A stretch of DNA of 64,000 nt from Streptomyces sp. NBC_01571. GTDB lineage: Bacteria > Actinomycetota > Actinomycetes > Streptomycetales > Streptomycetaceae. Shown here in pieces: positions 16,776-24,497 of the stretch. The notes under the pieces are model-generated. The model had not been told where the DNA came from and made no database searches. It saw only the letters and a list, made by a program, of their open reading frames with translations. The stretch spans positions 434,001 to 498,000 of the forward strand of contig NZ_JAPEPZ010000002.1 in the NCBI RefSeq assembly GCF_026339875.1, given 5' to 3'. The stretch's first letter is position 1. Every line of letters starts with the position of its first letter. The position numbers and the translations under genes are program-made.

Positions 16776-17720
16776 ATGCGCGACGAAACGAACCTCCTGG
16801 GCGATTACGTGCGCGCCCGCCGTGAACTCGTCACTCCCGAACAGGTGGGGATCCCGGTCGTGGGGAAGCGGCGCGTCGCGGGTCTGCGCCGGGAAGAGGT
16901 CGCGATGCTCGCCGGCATCAGTGCCGACTACTACCTGCGCCTGGAGCAGGGCCGCGACCGCAACCCCTCCGCGCAAATCCTCGAGTCGCTCGCGCGCGTG
17001 CTGCAACTCGACGACGACGCGACGGCCTACCTGCTGCGTCTGGGCGCCGGCAAACCCCGGCGGCACAGGAACCGGCGCCGGAGGGAGACCGTTCCTCCGG
17101 GCATCGCCAAGCTCGTCGCCACGCTCCCGCTGCCCGCACTGGTCGAGGGCCGCTACTTCGACGTGCTCGCCGCCAACACCCTGGCGACCGCTCTCTCACC
17201 GCGACTCGTGCCGGGAGCCAACCGCCTGCGGGACGTGTTCCTCGACCCCGCCGAACGTGCTCTTTACGCGGACTGGGAGAGCGCCACCGTGGGCATGGTG
17301 GCGGGCTTCCGCGAGTCCGTCGGCACCGACATCGACGACCCCCGGTTCATCCGGCTCGTCGGCGAGCTCTGCCTCGCCAGCCCCCGCTTCAGCCGGCTCT
17401 GGGCCCGCCACGACGTGGCGGCGTGCGAAGGCGCGTCCAAGCACATCGACCATCCCCAGGTCGGTGGCCTGTGGCTGAACCGGGAGCGGCTCGGCATCGG
17501 CGGCACGGCCGGCCAGACGCTGGTCGTCTATCACCCGGACCCCGGCACCGACAGCGCCGACCGGCTCGCGCTCCTCGCCTCTGCCACGCAGGCACCGGCC
17601 GCCCCACGGGGCGCCGCCGCGGAGGAGACGCGAACGGGCACCGACCGCGGTGCACGCGCGGCGGACCGGGCCGGCCGCCGCCCGGCAGCCGACGACCAGT
17701 GGAGTACGGGTTCGGCCTGA
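16776..17720 (+). CDS. MmyB-type helix-turn-helix regulator
   Basis: This 314-residue protein has an XRE-type HTH (residues about 8-80, including RVAGLRREEVAMLAGIS and YYLRLEQGRD) followed by the MmyB ligand-binding domain, a PAS-like fold that binds fatty acids in characterised members. Family segments in the latter are PALVEGRYFDVLAANTLATA, DWESATVGMVAGFR and HPQVGGLWLNRERL. The last 40 residues are an Ala/Arg-rich tail. It is divergent from an alpha/beta hydrolase gene, the usual arrangement for this family, so it probably controls that gene. It ends 31 bp from the convergent ABC operon. Confidence 0.9.
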   Translation: MRDETNLLGDYVRARRELVTPEQVGIPVVGKRRVAGLRREEVAMLAGISADYYLRLEQGRDRNPSAQILESLARVLQLDDDATAYLLRLGAGKPRRHRNRRRRETVPPGIAKLVATLPLPALVEGRYFDVLAANTLATALSPRLVPGANRLRDVFLDPAERALYADWESATVGMVAGFRESVGTDIDDPRFIRLVGELCLASPRFSRLWARHDVAACEGASKHIDHPQVGGLWLNRERLGIGGTAGQTLVVYHPDPGTDSADRLALLASATQAPAAPRGAAAEETRTGTDRGARAADRAGRRPAADDQWSTGSA

Positions 17721-17751
17721 TCCGGCGAATCCGGCCTGTTCCGGCGGTGGT

Positions 17752-18516
17752 TCAGACGGGCAGTCTCGGCACGCTGTCGAGCAGACGGCGGGTGTAGGGG
17801 TGCGCGGGGTCGCCCAGCACCTGGTCGGTGTCGCCCTGCTCGACGACGTGGCCGCGTTCCAGCACGGCGGTGCGCTCGCACAAGGACGCGACGACGGACA
17901 GGTCGTGGGAGACCATCACGATCGTGAGCCCCTGCTCCTCCTTGAGGTCGGCGAGCAGGTCGACGACCTTGACCCGGGTGGTGACGTCCAGTGCGCTGAC
18001 GGGTTCGTCGGCCAGCAGCACCCGCGGATGGCACACCGTGGCGCGGGCGATGGCGATCCGCTGCCGCTGTCCCCCGGAGAACTCGTGCGGGTAGCGGTCC
18101 GCCGCGTCGGCGGGCAGGCCGACCCGTTCAAGGGCCGCCGCCGCCTTCGGAGCCGCGCCGGCCCGGGTGTCGATGCCCAGGGAGCGAAGGGGCTCCGCCA
18201 CGATGGCGCCCACGCGGCGGCGGGGGTCGAGCGAGGAGTAGGGGTCCTGGAAGACGCACTGCACGCTGCTCCGGAAGCGGCGCAGCTGTCGCCGGTCACG
18301 CAGGGACAGGTCGGTTCCGTCGAAGCGGACACTGCCCGCGGTGGGGCGGGTCAGGCCCAGCAGCAGGCGCAGCAGCGTCGTCTTGCCCGCCCCGGACTCG
18401 CCGACGAGGGCGAGGCTGTGTCCGGCCTCGACGGTGAGCGAGACGTCCTCGACCACGTTGGCCGCGCTCCCCCGGTGGCGCAGCGCCACGTCCTTCAGTT
18501 CCAGTACGGGCGTCAC
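17752..18516 (-). CDS. Oligopeptide-type ABC transporter ATP-binding protein (OppF/DppF-like)
   Basis: This 254-residue ATPase has Walker A GESGAGKTT, Q-loop QDPYSSLDPR, signature FSGGQRQRIAIAR, Walker B VLLADEPVSALD and the switch histidine VSHDLSVV. The C-terminal HPYTRRLLDSVPRLP is typical of the Opp/Dpp subfamily. The GTG start overlaps the stop of the preceding ATPase gene (GTGA). It is the last gene of the operon and pairs with the other ATPase to power the importer. Confidence 0.93.
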   Translation of the reverse strand: MTPVLELKDVALRHRGSAANVVEDVSLTVEAGHSLALVGESGAGKTTLLRLLLGLTRPTAGSVRFDGTDLSLRDRRQLRRFRSSVQCVFQDPYSSLDPRRRVGAIVAEPLRSLGIDTRAGAAPKAAAALERVGLPADAADRYPHEFSGGQRQRIAIARATVCHPRVLLADEPVSALDVTTRVKVVDLLADLKEEQGLTIVMVSHDLSVVASLCERTAVLERGHVVEQGDTDQVLGDPAHPYTRRLLDSVPRLPV

Positions 18517-19313
18517 CGCGCGCTCCTCAGGTCCAGGGCCGACTGCAGTCTGCGGGCGCTGGCCACGAGCGCTTCGGTGTACTCCTCGCGCGGCGAGCGG
18601 ATGAGGGTGTGGACGGGACCCTCCTCGACGGCCCGGCCCTCCTTCATCACCAGGGCGCGGTCGGTCACCCTGGCCACGACGGCGAGGTCGTGGCTGACGA
18701 AGAGCACCGCCATCTCCCGTTCCCGGACGAGGGTGTCGAGGAGGTCGAGCATCTCCGCCTGCACGGACACGTCCAGCGCGGTGGTCGGCTCGTCGGCGAT
18801 CAGCAGTCTGGGTGCGCACGCCAGGGCCATGGCCAGGGCGACGCGCTGTCGTTGTCCGCCGGAGATCTCGTGCGGAAAGGCGCGGGCGATCCGTTCGGGT
18901 TCCGGCAGCCGTACCTGTGCCAGCGCGTCGCGGACGGCGTCGCGCAGGCCGGCTCCCTTCAGACCGGTGCGTCTGCGGAGGGGTTCGGCGATCTGCCGGC
19001 CCACGCGCATCAGCGGGTCGAGCGCGGTGAGCGGCTCCTGGAAGACAACGGCGGCGTCCCGGCCGCGGACGGAGGTGAGCCTCTTCTCGGTGGCGCCCAC
19101 GATCTGGGTGCCCGCGAGGTCGATGCCGCCGGTGGCGGTCATGCCGTCGGGCAGCAGGCCGAGCACGGCGAGGGTGGTGAGCGACTTGCCGGAACCGGAC
19201 TCGCCGATGAGTCCCAGCCGTTCGCCGCTCGCGACGGTGAAGGAGAGGTCGTCGACCAGTGTCCGGCCGTCCGCGGTGGTGACGGTCAGGCCCCGTACGT
19301 CGAGGAGTGTCAT
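18513..19313 (-). CDS. Oligopeptide-type ABC transporter ATP-binding protein (OppD/DppD-like)
   Basis: This 266-residue ATPase has Walker A GESGSGKS, Q-loop FQEPLTALDPLMRVGRQ, signature ISGGQRQRVALAM, Walker B LLIADEPTTALD and H-loop VSHDLAVV. The start overlaps the permease stop (ATGA). It is somewhat short at the C-terminus compared with OppD proteins that carry an Fe-S or extended oligopeptide-binding tail; it ends soon after SPREEYTEALVAS. It couples ATP hydrolysis to import together with its partner ATPase. Confidence 0.93.
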   Translation of the reverse strand: MTLLDVRGLTVTTADGRTLVDDLSFTVASGERLGLIGESGSGKSLTTLAVLGLLPDGMTATGGIDLAGTQIVGATEKRLTSVRGRDAAVVFQEPLTALDPLMRVGRQIAEPLRRRTGLKGAGLRDAVRDALAQVRLPEPERIARAFPHEISGGQRQRVALAMALACAPRLLIADEPTTALDVSVQAEMLDLLDTLVREREMAVLFVSHDLAVVARVTDRALVMKEGRAVEEGPVHTLIRSPREEYTEALVASARRLQSALDLRSAR

Positions 19314-20188
19314 GTGCGCCTCCGTCGGGTCGCCGGGTCGAGGGTCTCCCGCACGCCGTCGGCGATGAGGTTGACGCCGATCACGAGCAGGACGAGCAGG
19401 ATGCCCGGGGCGAGGGCCCCGGCGGGGGCCGTGGTGAAGGTGGCCTGCGCCTCCTGGAGCATGCGGCCCCACGAGGCGTTGGGCGGCGGTGCGCCCAGGC
19501 CCAGGTAGGACAGGCCGGCCTCGGCCAGCACGGCGAGCCCGAACTGCAGCGCGAGGTTGACCACGAGGGTGGGCCAGATGTTGGGCAGGACGTGGCCGAG
19601 CACCGTACGCGGCCAGGAGGTGCCGGAGGTGCGGGCGGCGGTGATGTAGTCCTGTGCCAGGACCCGCTTGACCAGGATGCGTACCAGTCTGGCGACGACG
19701 GCGCTCTGTGCCAGTCCGATCGCGAGGATCGCCGAGCCGAGGGTCGCCGAGCGCGCGGCGACGATGAGCATCGCGAGCAGCAGTGTGGGAAAGGCGATCA
19801 GGATGTCGAGGAACGCGGAGAGCGTGTCGTCGAGCCAGCCCTGCGCGAACGCCGCGAGCACCCCCAGGGTGACGCCGATGGCGGCGGCGAGGAGCACCGA
19901 TCCGAGCCCGGCCTCGACGGCGATCCGAGAGCCGGTCATGACCTGGGTGAACAGGTCGCGCCCGAGTTTGTCGGTGCCCAGCAGATGTCCCCCGCCGGGT
20001 CCGGCGAGCCGCCCGCCGGAGGTGTCGTCCGCGGAGTAGGGCAGCCAGAACAGGGAGACCAGGGCGAGCAGCGCGATGAGTCCGGCGAGGACACAGCCGA
20101 CGACGAGCGTGGCGGAACGGCCGATTCGCCGGCCGCGCGGCGGTGCCGTCTCGGACAGCACCGGTCCGAGCACCTCGGGCGCGGTCAT
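19310..20188 (-). CDS. Oligopeptide-type ABC transporter permease (OppC/DppC-like)
   Basis: This 292-residue membrane protein has about six hydrophobic segments. Its N-terminal extracytoplasmic segment contains HLLGTDKLGRDLFTQVMTGSR, the family hallmark, and the cytoplasmic EAA loop reads AARTSGTSWPRTVLGHVLPN. LSYLGLGAPPPNASWGRML is the typical OppC C-terminal loop. It is coupled by ATGA overlaps on both sides. It forms the heterodimeric channel with the OppB-like permease. Confidence 0.93.
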   Translation of the reverse strand: MTAPEVLGPVLSETAPPRGRRIGRSATLVVGCVLAGLIALLALVSLFWLPYSADDTSGGRLAGPGGGHLLGTDKLGRDLFTQVMTGSRIAVEAGLGSVLLAAAIGVTLGVLAAFAQGWLDDTLSAFLDILIAFPTLLLAMLIVAARSATLGSAILAIGLAQSAVVARLVRILVKRVLAQDYITAARTSGTSWPRTVLGHVLPNIWPTLVVNLALQFGLAVLAEAGLSYLGLGAPPPNASWGRMLQEAQATFTTAPAGALAPGILLVLLVIGVNLIADGVRETLDPATRRRRT

Positions 20189-21150
20189 CGGGCACCTCCG
20201 GAGAGTCGTCCGCGCAGCCGTGGGTCGACGAATCGCTGGACGAGGTCGGCGACGAAGCCGATGAGCAGGACGGCGAGGGTGGAGACGAACAGGACGGCCT
20301 GGATGACGGGGTAGTCGTGCTGGGCGATGCCGGTGGCGAGCATCGAGCCGAGGCCCGGCAGCGCGTACACGGACTCCACGACGACCGCGCCGAGCAGGGT
20401 GGAGGCGAGTTCGATGGCGAGGACGGAGATCACCGGCACGGAGCTGTTGCGCAGGCCGTGCCGCCACATGGCCCGCCCGAAGGACGAACCCAGGGCGCGG
20501 GCGGTACGCAGGTAGTCGCTGCCGAGGACGTCGAGGGTGGCGGAGCGGACGTAGCGGATCAGGGACGCGCTCATCACCAGGGCGATGGTGACGACGGGCA
20601 GCACGAGGGAACGGATCGCTTCGGCGGGGTCGGACCAGCCGTCCGGGGGGAAGCCGCCTGCCGGGAGCCAGCCCGCGTTCAGCGCGAACACGGCGACGAG
20701 GATCATGCCGAGCCAGAACACCGGGATGGCGATGCCCAGTTGGGACACGCCGCTGAGCAACGCCCCGTACCAGGTGCGCCGCTTGTACGCGGCGACGAAC
20801 CCGGCCGGCACCGCGATGAGAACGGCGAGGACGAAGGCGGCGAGGGTCAGCGGGACGGTGACGTCCAGCCGGGAGGTGACCTCGGGTCCGACGGGCAGTG
20901 AGCTGACGAAGGAGGTGCCGAGGTCACCGTGCGCCAGTTGCCCGAGCCAGTGCGTGAACTGTTCGGGCAGTGGCCTGTCGGACCCGATGGAGTGCCGTGC
21001 CGCGGCGATCTGTTCCGGGCTGGCGCCCACCGAGGTGAGTGCGTTGGCCGGGTCGCCCGGGAGCATGCGCAGCAGGACGAACAGCACGACGCTCGCCAGG
21101 GCCAGCGACACCACGAGGAAGGCCAGTCGGCGCAGGAGGTAGCGCGCCAT
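20185..21150 (-). CDS. Oligopeptide-type ABC transporter permease (OppB/DppB-like)
   Basis: This 321-residue permease begins MARYLLRRLAFLVVSLALAS and includes LLRMLPGDPAN, the LGQLAHGDLGTSF motif and the EAA loop TARALGSSFGRAMWRHGLRN. VESVYALPGLGSMLATGI and a final FVADLVQRFVDPRLR helix complete it. Its ATG overlaps the binding-protein stop (TGATG), and its end overlaps the OppC-like gene. It is a normal-length member of the family. Confidence 0.93.
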   Translation of the reverse strand: MARYLLRRLAFLVVSLALASVVLFVLLRMLPGDPANALTSVGASPEQIAAARHSIGSDRPLPEQFTHWLGQLAHGDLGTSFVSSLPVGPEVTSRLDVTVPLTLAAFVLAVLIAVPAGFVAAYKRRTWYGALLSGVSQLGIAIPVFWLGMILVAVFALNAGWLPAGGFPPDGWSDPAEAIRSLVLPVVTIALVMSASLIRYVRSATLDVLGSDYLRTARALGSSFGRAMWRHGLRNSSVPVISVLAIELASTLLGAVVVESVYALPGLGSMLATGIAQHDYPVIQAVLFVSTLAVLLIGFVADLVQRFVDPRLRGRLSGGAR

Positions 21151-22670
21151 CAGCCCTTCTTCTTGATGTCGTAGGCGTAGAACTGCGAGTTGAGGCCGTT
21201 GAGCGGGTAGCCCGAGAGCTTGCTGCTCGCTACGACGATCTGCGGGTAGAGGTAGAGCCAGTCGCTGGCCGCGTCCTCGGCGGTCTTCTCGTTGACCTTC
21301 TTCAGCAGTGCGGTCTGCTCGGCGGTGGTGGAGGCCTCTTCGGCCTGCTCGACCCACTGCGTGACCTGCTTGTTGTCGTAGCCCCAGTAGAAGTCGGGGT
21401 TGCCGTACCAGACGAGGTCACGGTCGTTGACGTGCTCCTGGAGCGTGGCCGTGAAGTCGTGGTTCTTGTAGACCTTCGTGTACCACTCGTCGGGCGTGAT
21501 CGAGTTGATCTTGACGGTGATGCCGACCTTGGCGAGCTGGGACTTGATGAAGGTCGCGGCGGTGGGGTGCGGGTCGTAGTTCGGGGTGTCGAGGGTGAAG
21601 GTGAAGCCCTTGGCGTACCCGGCCTCGGCGAGCAGCTGCTTGGCGTGCGTCGGGTCGTAGGCGTTGACCTTGGTGAGGTCCTCGTACCAGGGGTCGGTGG
21701 GCGGCACCATCGAGCCGATGAGCTTGCCGTAGCCCGCCCAGACCGACTCCAGCAGCTTCTTGTCGTCGATGGCGGACGAGACGGCCTGGCGCACCTTGAC
21801 GTTCGTGAAGGGCTTGGCCTTGTCGTTGAAGGCGAGCAGCAGCTTGGTGGTGGAGTCGCCGTCGTTGACCTTGTAGTTCTGGTTGCTCTTGAACTGGTCC
21901 AGGGCGTCGGGCGACTGCTCGCTGGTGACCACGTCGACGGCGTTGGTCAGCAGGGCGTTGTTGAGTGCCGTGGCGTCCTTGTAGTAGTGGAAGACGACCT
22001 TCTGGTTGCCGGCGGCGCGGCCCCAGTAGCCGGCGTACCGGTCCAGGCCGAGGGCGGAGCCGCGCGTCCACTTGTCCAGCTTGTACGGGCCGGTGCCGTC
22101 CTCGGTCGTCTTCAGGTTCTTGGCCTGGGAGTTGATGATCCAGACGTAGGAGAGGTTGTAGACGAAGGAGATCGACTTCTTCGACAGCGTGACCTTGACG
22201 GTCCGCGGGTCGGGGGTGGCGATGTCCTTGACGACCTCGAGGTTGCTCTTGCGGGCGGACTGGGAGTCGTCCGCGAGAACCTTCTGCAGGCTGTACTTGA
22301 CGTCCTGGCTGGTGAGTGCCTTGCCGCTGTGGAACTTCACGCCGTCGCGCAGGGTGAAGGTGTACGTGAGTCCGTCGCCGCTGACCTTGTAGTCCTGGGC
22401 GAGGAGCTTCTCCACCTTGCCGTCGTCGGTGAGCTTGAACAGCCCTTCGTAGACGTTGCCGTTGAGGGCCTCGGTGACGCCCTGGCCGCCGCCCGCGGTG
22501 TTGTCGAGGTTCTGCGGCTCGTAGAGGGAGCCGATGTTGACGGTGGCGTTCTTGTCGTAGGAGCCGCCCGTGGCACCGCCGCCCGAGCCGGAGCCGCCGC
22601 AGGCGGTCAGGGCCAGGGCGAGGGTGGCCGCCGTCGCGGTGCCGTACAGAGAGGTCTTCTTGATGCTCAT
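21150..22670 (-). CDS. ABC transporter substrate-binding lipoprotein (family 5, peptide/nickel type)
   Basis: This 506-residue lipoprotein has a signal peptide ending in the lipobox LTAC with Cys24, then a Gly/Ser linker. Family-5 features follow: GSLYEPQNLDNTAGGGQGV, VYEGLFKLTDDGKVE, LTYTFTLRDGVKFHSGKALT and PFTNVKVRQAVSSAIDDKKL. It delivers the ligand to the two permeases encoded downstream. The ligand is unknown; the family binds oligopeptides, nickel or glycosides. A 46-bp gap separates it from the DUF1684 gene, so the two are likely co-transcribed. Lysine, aspartate and tyrosine enrichment is normal for an exported binding protein. Confidence 0.93.
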   Translation of the reverse strand: MSIKKTSLYGTATAATLALALTACGGSGSGGGATGGSYDKNATVNIGSLYEPQNLDNTAGGGQGVTEALNGNVYEGLFKLTDDGKVEKLLAQDYKVSGDGLTYTFTLRDGVKFHSGKALTSQDVKYSLQKVLADDSQSARKSNLEVVKDIATPDPRTVKVTLSKKSISFVYNLSYVWIINSQAKNLKTTEDGTGPYKLDKWTRGSALGLDRYAGYWGRAAGNQKVVFHYYKDATALNNALLTNAVDVVTSEQSPDALDQFKSNQNYKVNDGDSTTKLLLAFNDKAKPFTNVKVRQAVSSAIDDKKLLESVWAGYGKLIGSMVPPTDPWYEDLTKVNAYDPTHAKQLLAEAGYAKGFTFTLDTPNYDPHPTAATFIKSQLAKVGITVKINSITPDEWYTKVYKNHDFTATLQEHVNDRDLVWYGNPDFYWGYDNKQVTQWVEQAEEASTTAEQTALLKKVNEKTAEDAASDWLYLYPQIVVASSKLSGYPLNGLNSQFYAYDIKKKG

Positions 22671-22716
22671 GGTGAAGGGGCGCTTTCGTGCTGCGGTGCG
22701 GGAGGCTGCGGGACGG

Positions 22717-23457
22717 TCAGTGCTGCGCGTCGAAGCCGGCGCGGAAGACGGGGAGCTTCTCGCCTGCCTCGACGGGCAGGTGGAAGCGGTTCTGCCGCGG
22801 CGGCATCGGACAGTTGTACTGATCCGAGAACCCGCAGGGCGGTACGAAGGCGCGGTTGAAGTCGAGGAGGACGCGGTGGTCGTCCTCCGTGCGCTGTACG
22901 AAGAGGAAGCGGCCGGCGCCGTACGTGGTGTCCCCGTTGGTGGGATCGCCGAAGACGAGCAGGAGGGTGCCGTCGTCGTCGAAGGCGCTGAGGGTGTAGT
23001 CGCGGCCGTCGACGGTGAGGGTGATGTCGCCGGGGACGACCAGGTCGCGGGTGCCGCCGTTGTCCCTGAGGTGCTCGAAGGACACACGCCGGGCATCGGA
23101 CACCGGGGTGTAGGTCGCGTGGAGCACCCAGGCGGGGTCGTAGGGGAAGGCGTCGACCCGGTCGAAGTGGCGGATGGCGGGCGCGTCCGCGTCCCAGAAG
23201 CGCAGGCCGTCCTCGGAGCCGCCGGTGACCAGATCGGTGCGTCGCAGCGCGGTGACCGTCACGGTGTCCGGATGACCGGACCGGGCCTTCTCGGCGTCCG
23301 GGTCCGCGCCGGCGGGGAGCCAGCGGGTCTCGACGAGGGCGAGGTTCCCGGCCGGGGAGGTGAGGGCCCTGTGACGCTCGGCGCGCCACGCGTGCCATTG
23401 CCCGACGGCGTCGGCGGCGGGCTGGTCAGCGATGGGGTGGGACACGGAGGGACTCAT
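22717..23457 (-). CDS. DUF1684-family protein, first gene of the transporter operon
   Basis: This 246-residue cytoplasmic protein is of the DUF1684 family: WHAWRAERHRALTSPAGNLA near the N-terminus, ITLTVDGRDYTLSAFDD, LLLVFGDPTNGDTTYGAGRF, VLLDFNRAFVPPCGFSDQYN and CPMPPRQNRFHLPVEAGEK. The family's function is unknown; members have a compact beta-rich domain with a conserved cysteine-containing segment. Its position at the head of an oligopeptide ABC operon suggests it processes or senses the transported compound, which is inference. A consensus-like promoter lies about 70 bp upstream. Confidence 0.88.
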   Translation of the reverse strand: MSPSVSHPIADQPAADAVGQWHAWRAERHRALTSPAGNLALVETRWLPAGADPDAEKARSGHPDTVTVTALRRTDLVTGGSEDGLRFWDADAPAIRHFDRVDAFPYDPAWVLHATYTPVSDARRVSFEHLRDNGGTRDLVVPGDITLTVDGRDYTLSAFDDDGTLLLVFGDPTNGDTTYGAGRFLFVQRTEDDHRVLLDFNRAFVPPCGFSDQYNCPMPPRQNRFHLPVEAGEKLPVFRAGFDAQH

Positions 23458-23528
23458 TCACTCGGACGGGGCGCCGGCCTCACGCCGCGAGGGTCCCGCC
23501 GCGCATATGAATGGCCAAAGCAACTTCT

Positions 23529-23557
23529 TTATCATCCATAAGAGGATCTAATGTCAA
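23529..23557 (-). promoter_or_regulatory. Sigma-70-like promoter of the DUF1684/ABC operon
   Basis: On the minus strand TTGACA (23552-23557) is followed after 17 bases by TGATAA (23529-23534). It lies in an unusually AT-rich patch about 70 bp upstream of the DUF1684 start and matches the vegetative HrdB-type consensus well. Confidence 0.7.
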
Positions 23558-24387
23558 ATGCCTGAGTCACATGTTGAGACGACCTGTGTGGTGATTCCCG
23601 TCGGGCGGACGGCGACGACCCCGCGACGAACCGCGGGGGCGCGCCCGTCCCGCCGGCGCCGACCGCGCTCGGCACGCCCCGCGACTGCTCCGGCCCAGGT
23701 CGGCCCAGGTCGAGGAGTTCCTCGTAGAAGCCCCCGAAACCGCGCTCGCGGTCGACGAGGTGGATCTCCAGGATCCAGTGGCAGACGCGTCCGGCCCGGT
23801 CGGGACGCCGTAGCGGGGTGTCGTTACCCGGGGCGGCGTACGACTCGATGTCGGCGCCGTCGATCTTCTCGTGCGGGAACTCGCCCACCGGATGTCCGGC
23901 GTGCCGGCCGCCCAGTTCCCAGCCGCGTTCGGCGGCCAGCCGTCCGATCTCGGCGTGCAGGCGGGCGCCGGTGATGTCCGGGTCGGCCTCGAAGGCGCGG
24001 CGGCCCGCGGCGAAGATCTCGGGCAGGTCGTCGCGCAGCCGGTGCTTGACGGGGTCGTCGCCGAGCACGAAGGTGCGGCCGAAGTCGGCCTCCCACTCCT
24101 CGAAGATCGGTCCGAAGTCCGCGAAGACGATGTCGTCCCGGCCGGTGATCCGGTCCGGGGGATTCTCCCGCTACGGGTGGAGCGTGTTCGGTCCGGAGCG
24201 GACGATGCGCCGTTGCCAGTGGCGCGTCGGGCCGAACAGGTCGTTCGCCAGGTCGCGGATCCGGTCGCTGACCGCTCGCTCGCCCTCTCCGGGCGCGACC
24301 ACCCCTCGCCTCGATCTCGGCGAAGAGCCGGGCGGCCTTGGCCTGGGCGTCCAGCAGTCGTGCGGCACGGGTGGTCTCGTCGGTCAC
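23532..24387 (-). pseudogene. Broken M24-family metallopeptidase (Xaa-Pro peptidase-like)
   Basis: The gene starts with GTG at 24387 and the segment TDETTRAARLLDAQAKAARL. The frame then shifts at about 24298-24304; the expected sequence ARG-VAPGEGERAVSD continues in another frame, consistent with a 2-base loss or 1-base gain. Further on, the expected Tyr codon after GPNTLHP is TAG (24171-24173), followed in phase by RENPPDRITGRDD. Downstream, metal-ligand segments are present: VFADFGPIFEEWEADFGRTF with its DxG...D pattern, the HPVGEFPHE histidine and the HWILEIHLVD glutamate. The normal end near FYEELLDL runs on because a 10-bp unit is duplicated at 23691-23710 and no stop follows. No active enzyme is expected. 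Confidence 0.85.
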
Positions 24388-24497
24388 AAGTCCCCCGTCG
24401 TCGTGTGTCCCGCGTGCGTGGCCCTGGTCACCGCCGGGACCGATCCCGACCGTCCCGGCGCCGGCCGCGCGATGTCGGCCGTGCGGGCGCGGCAGGT

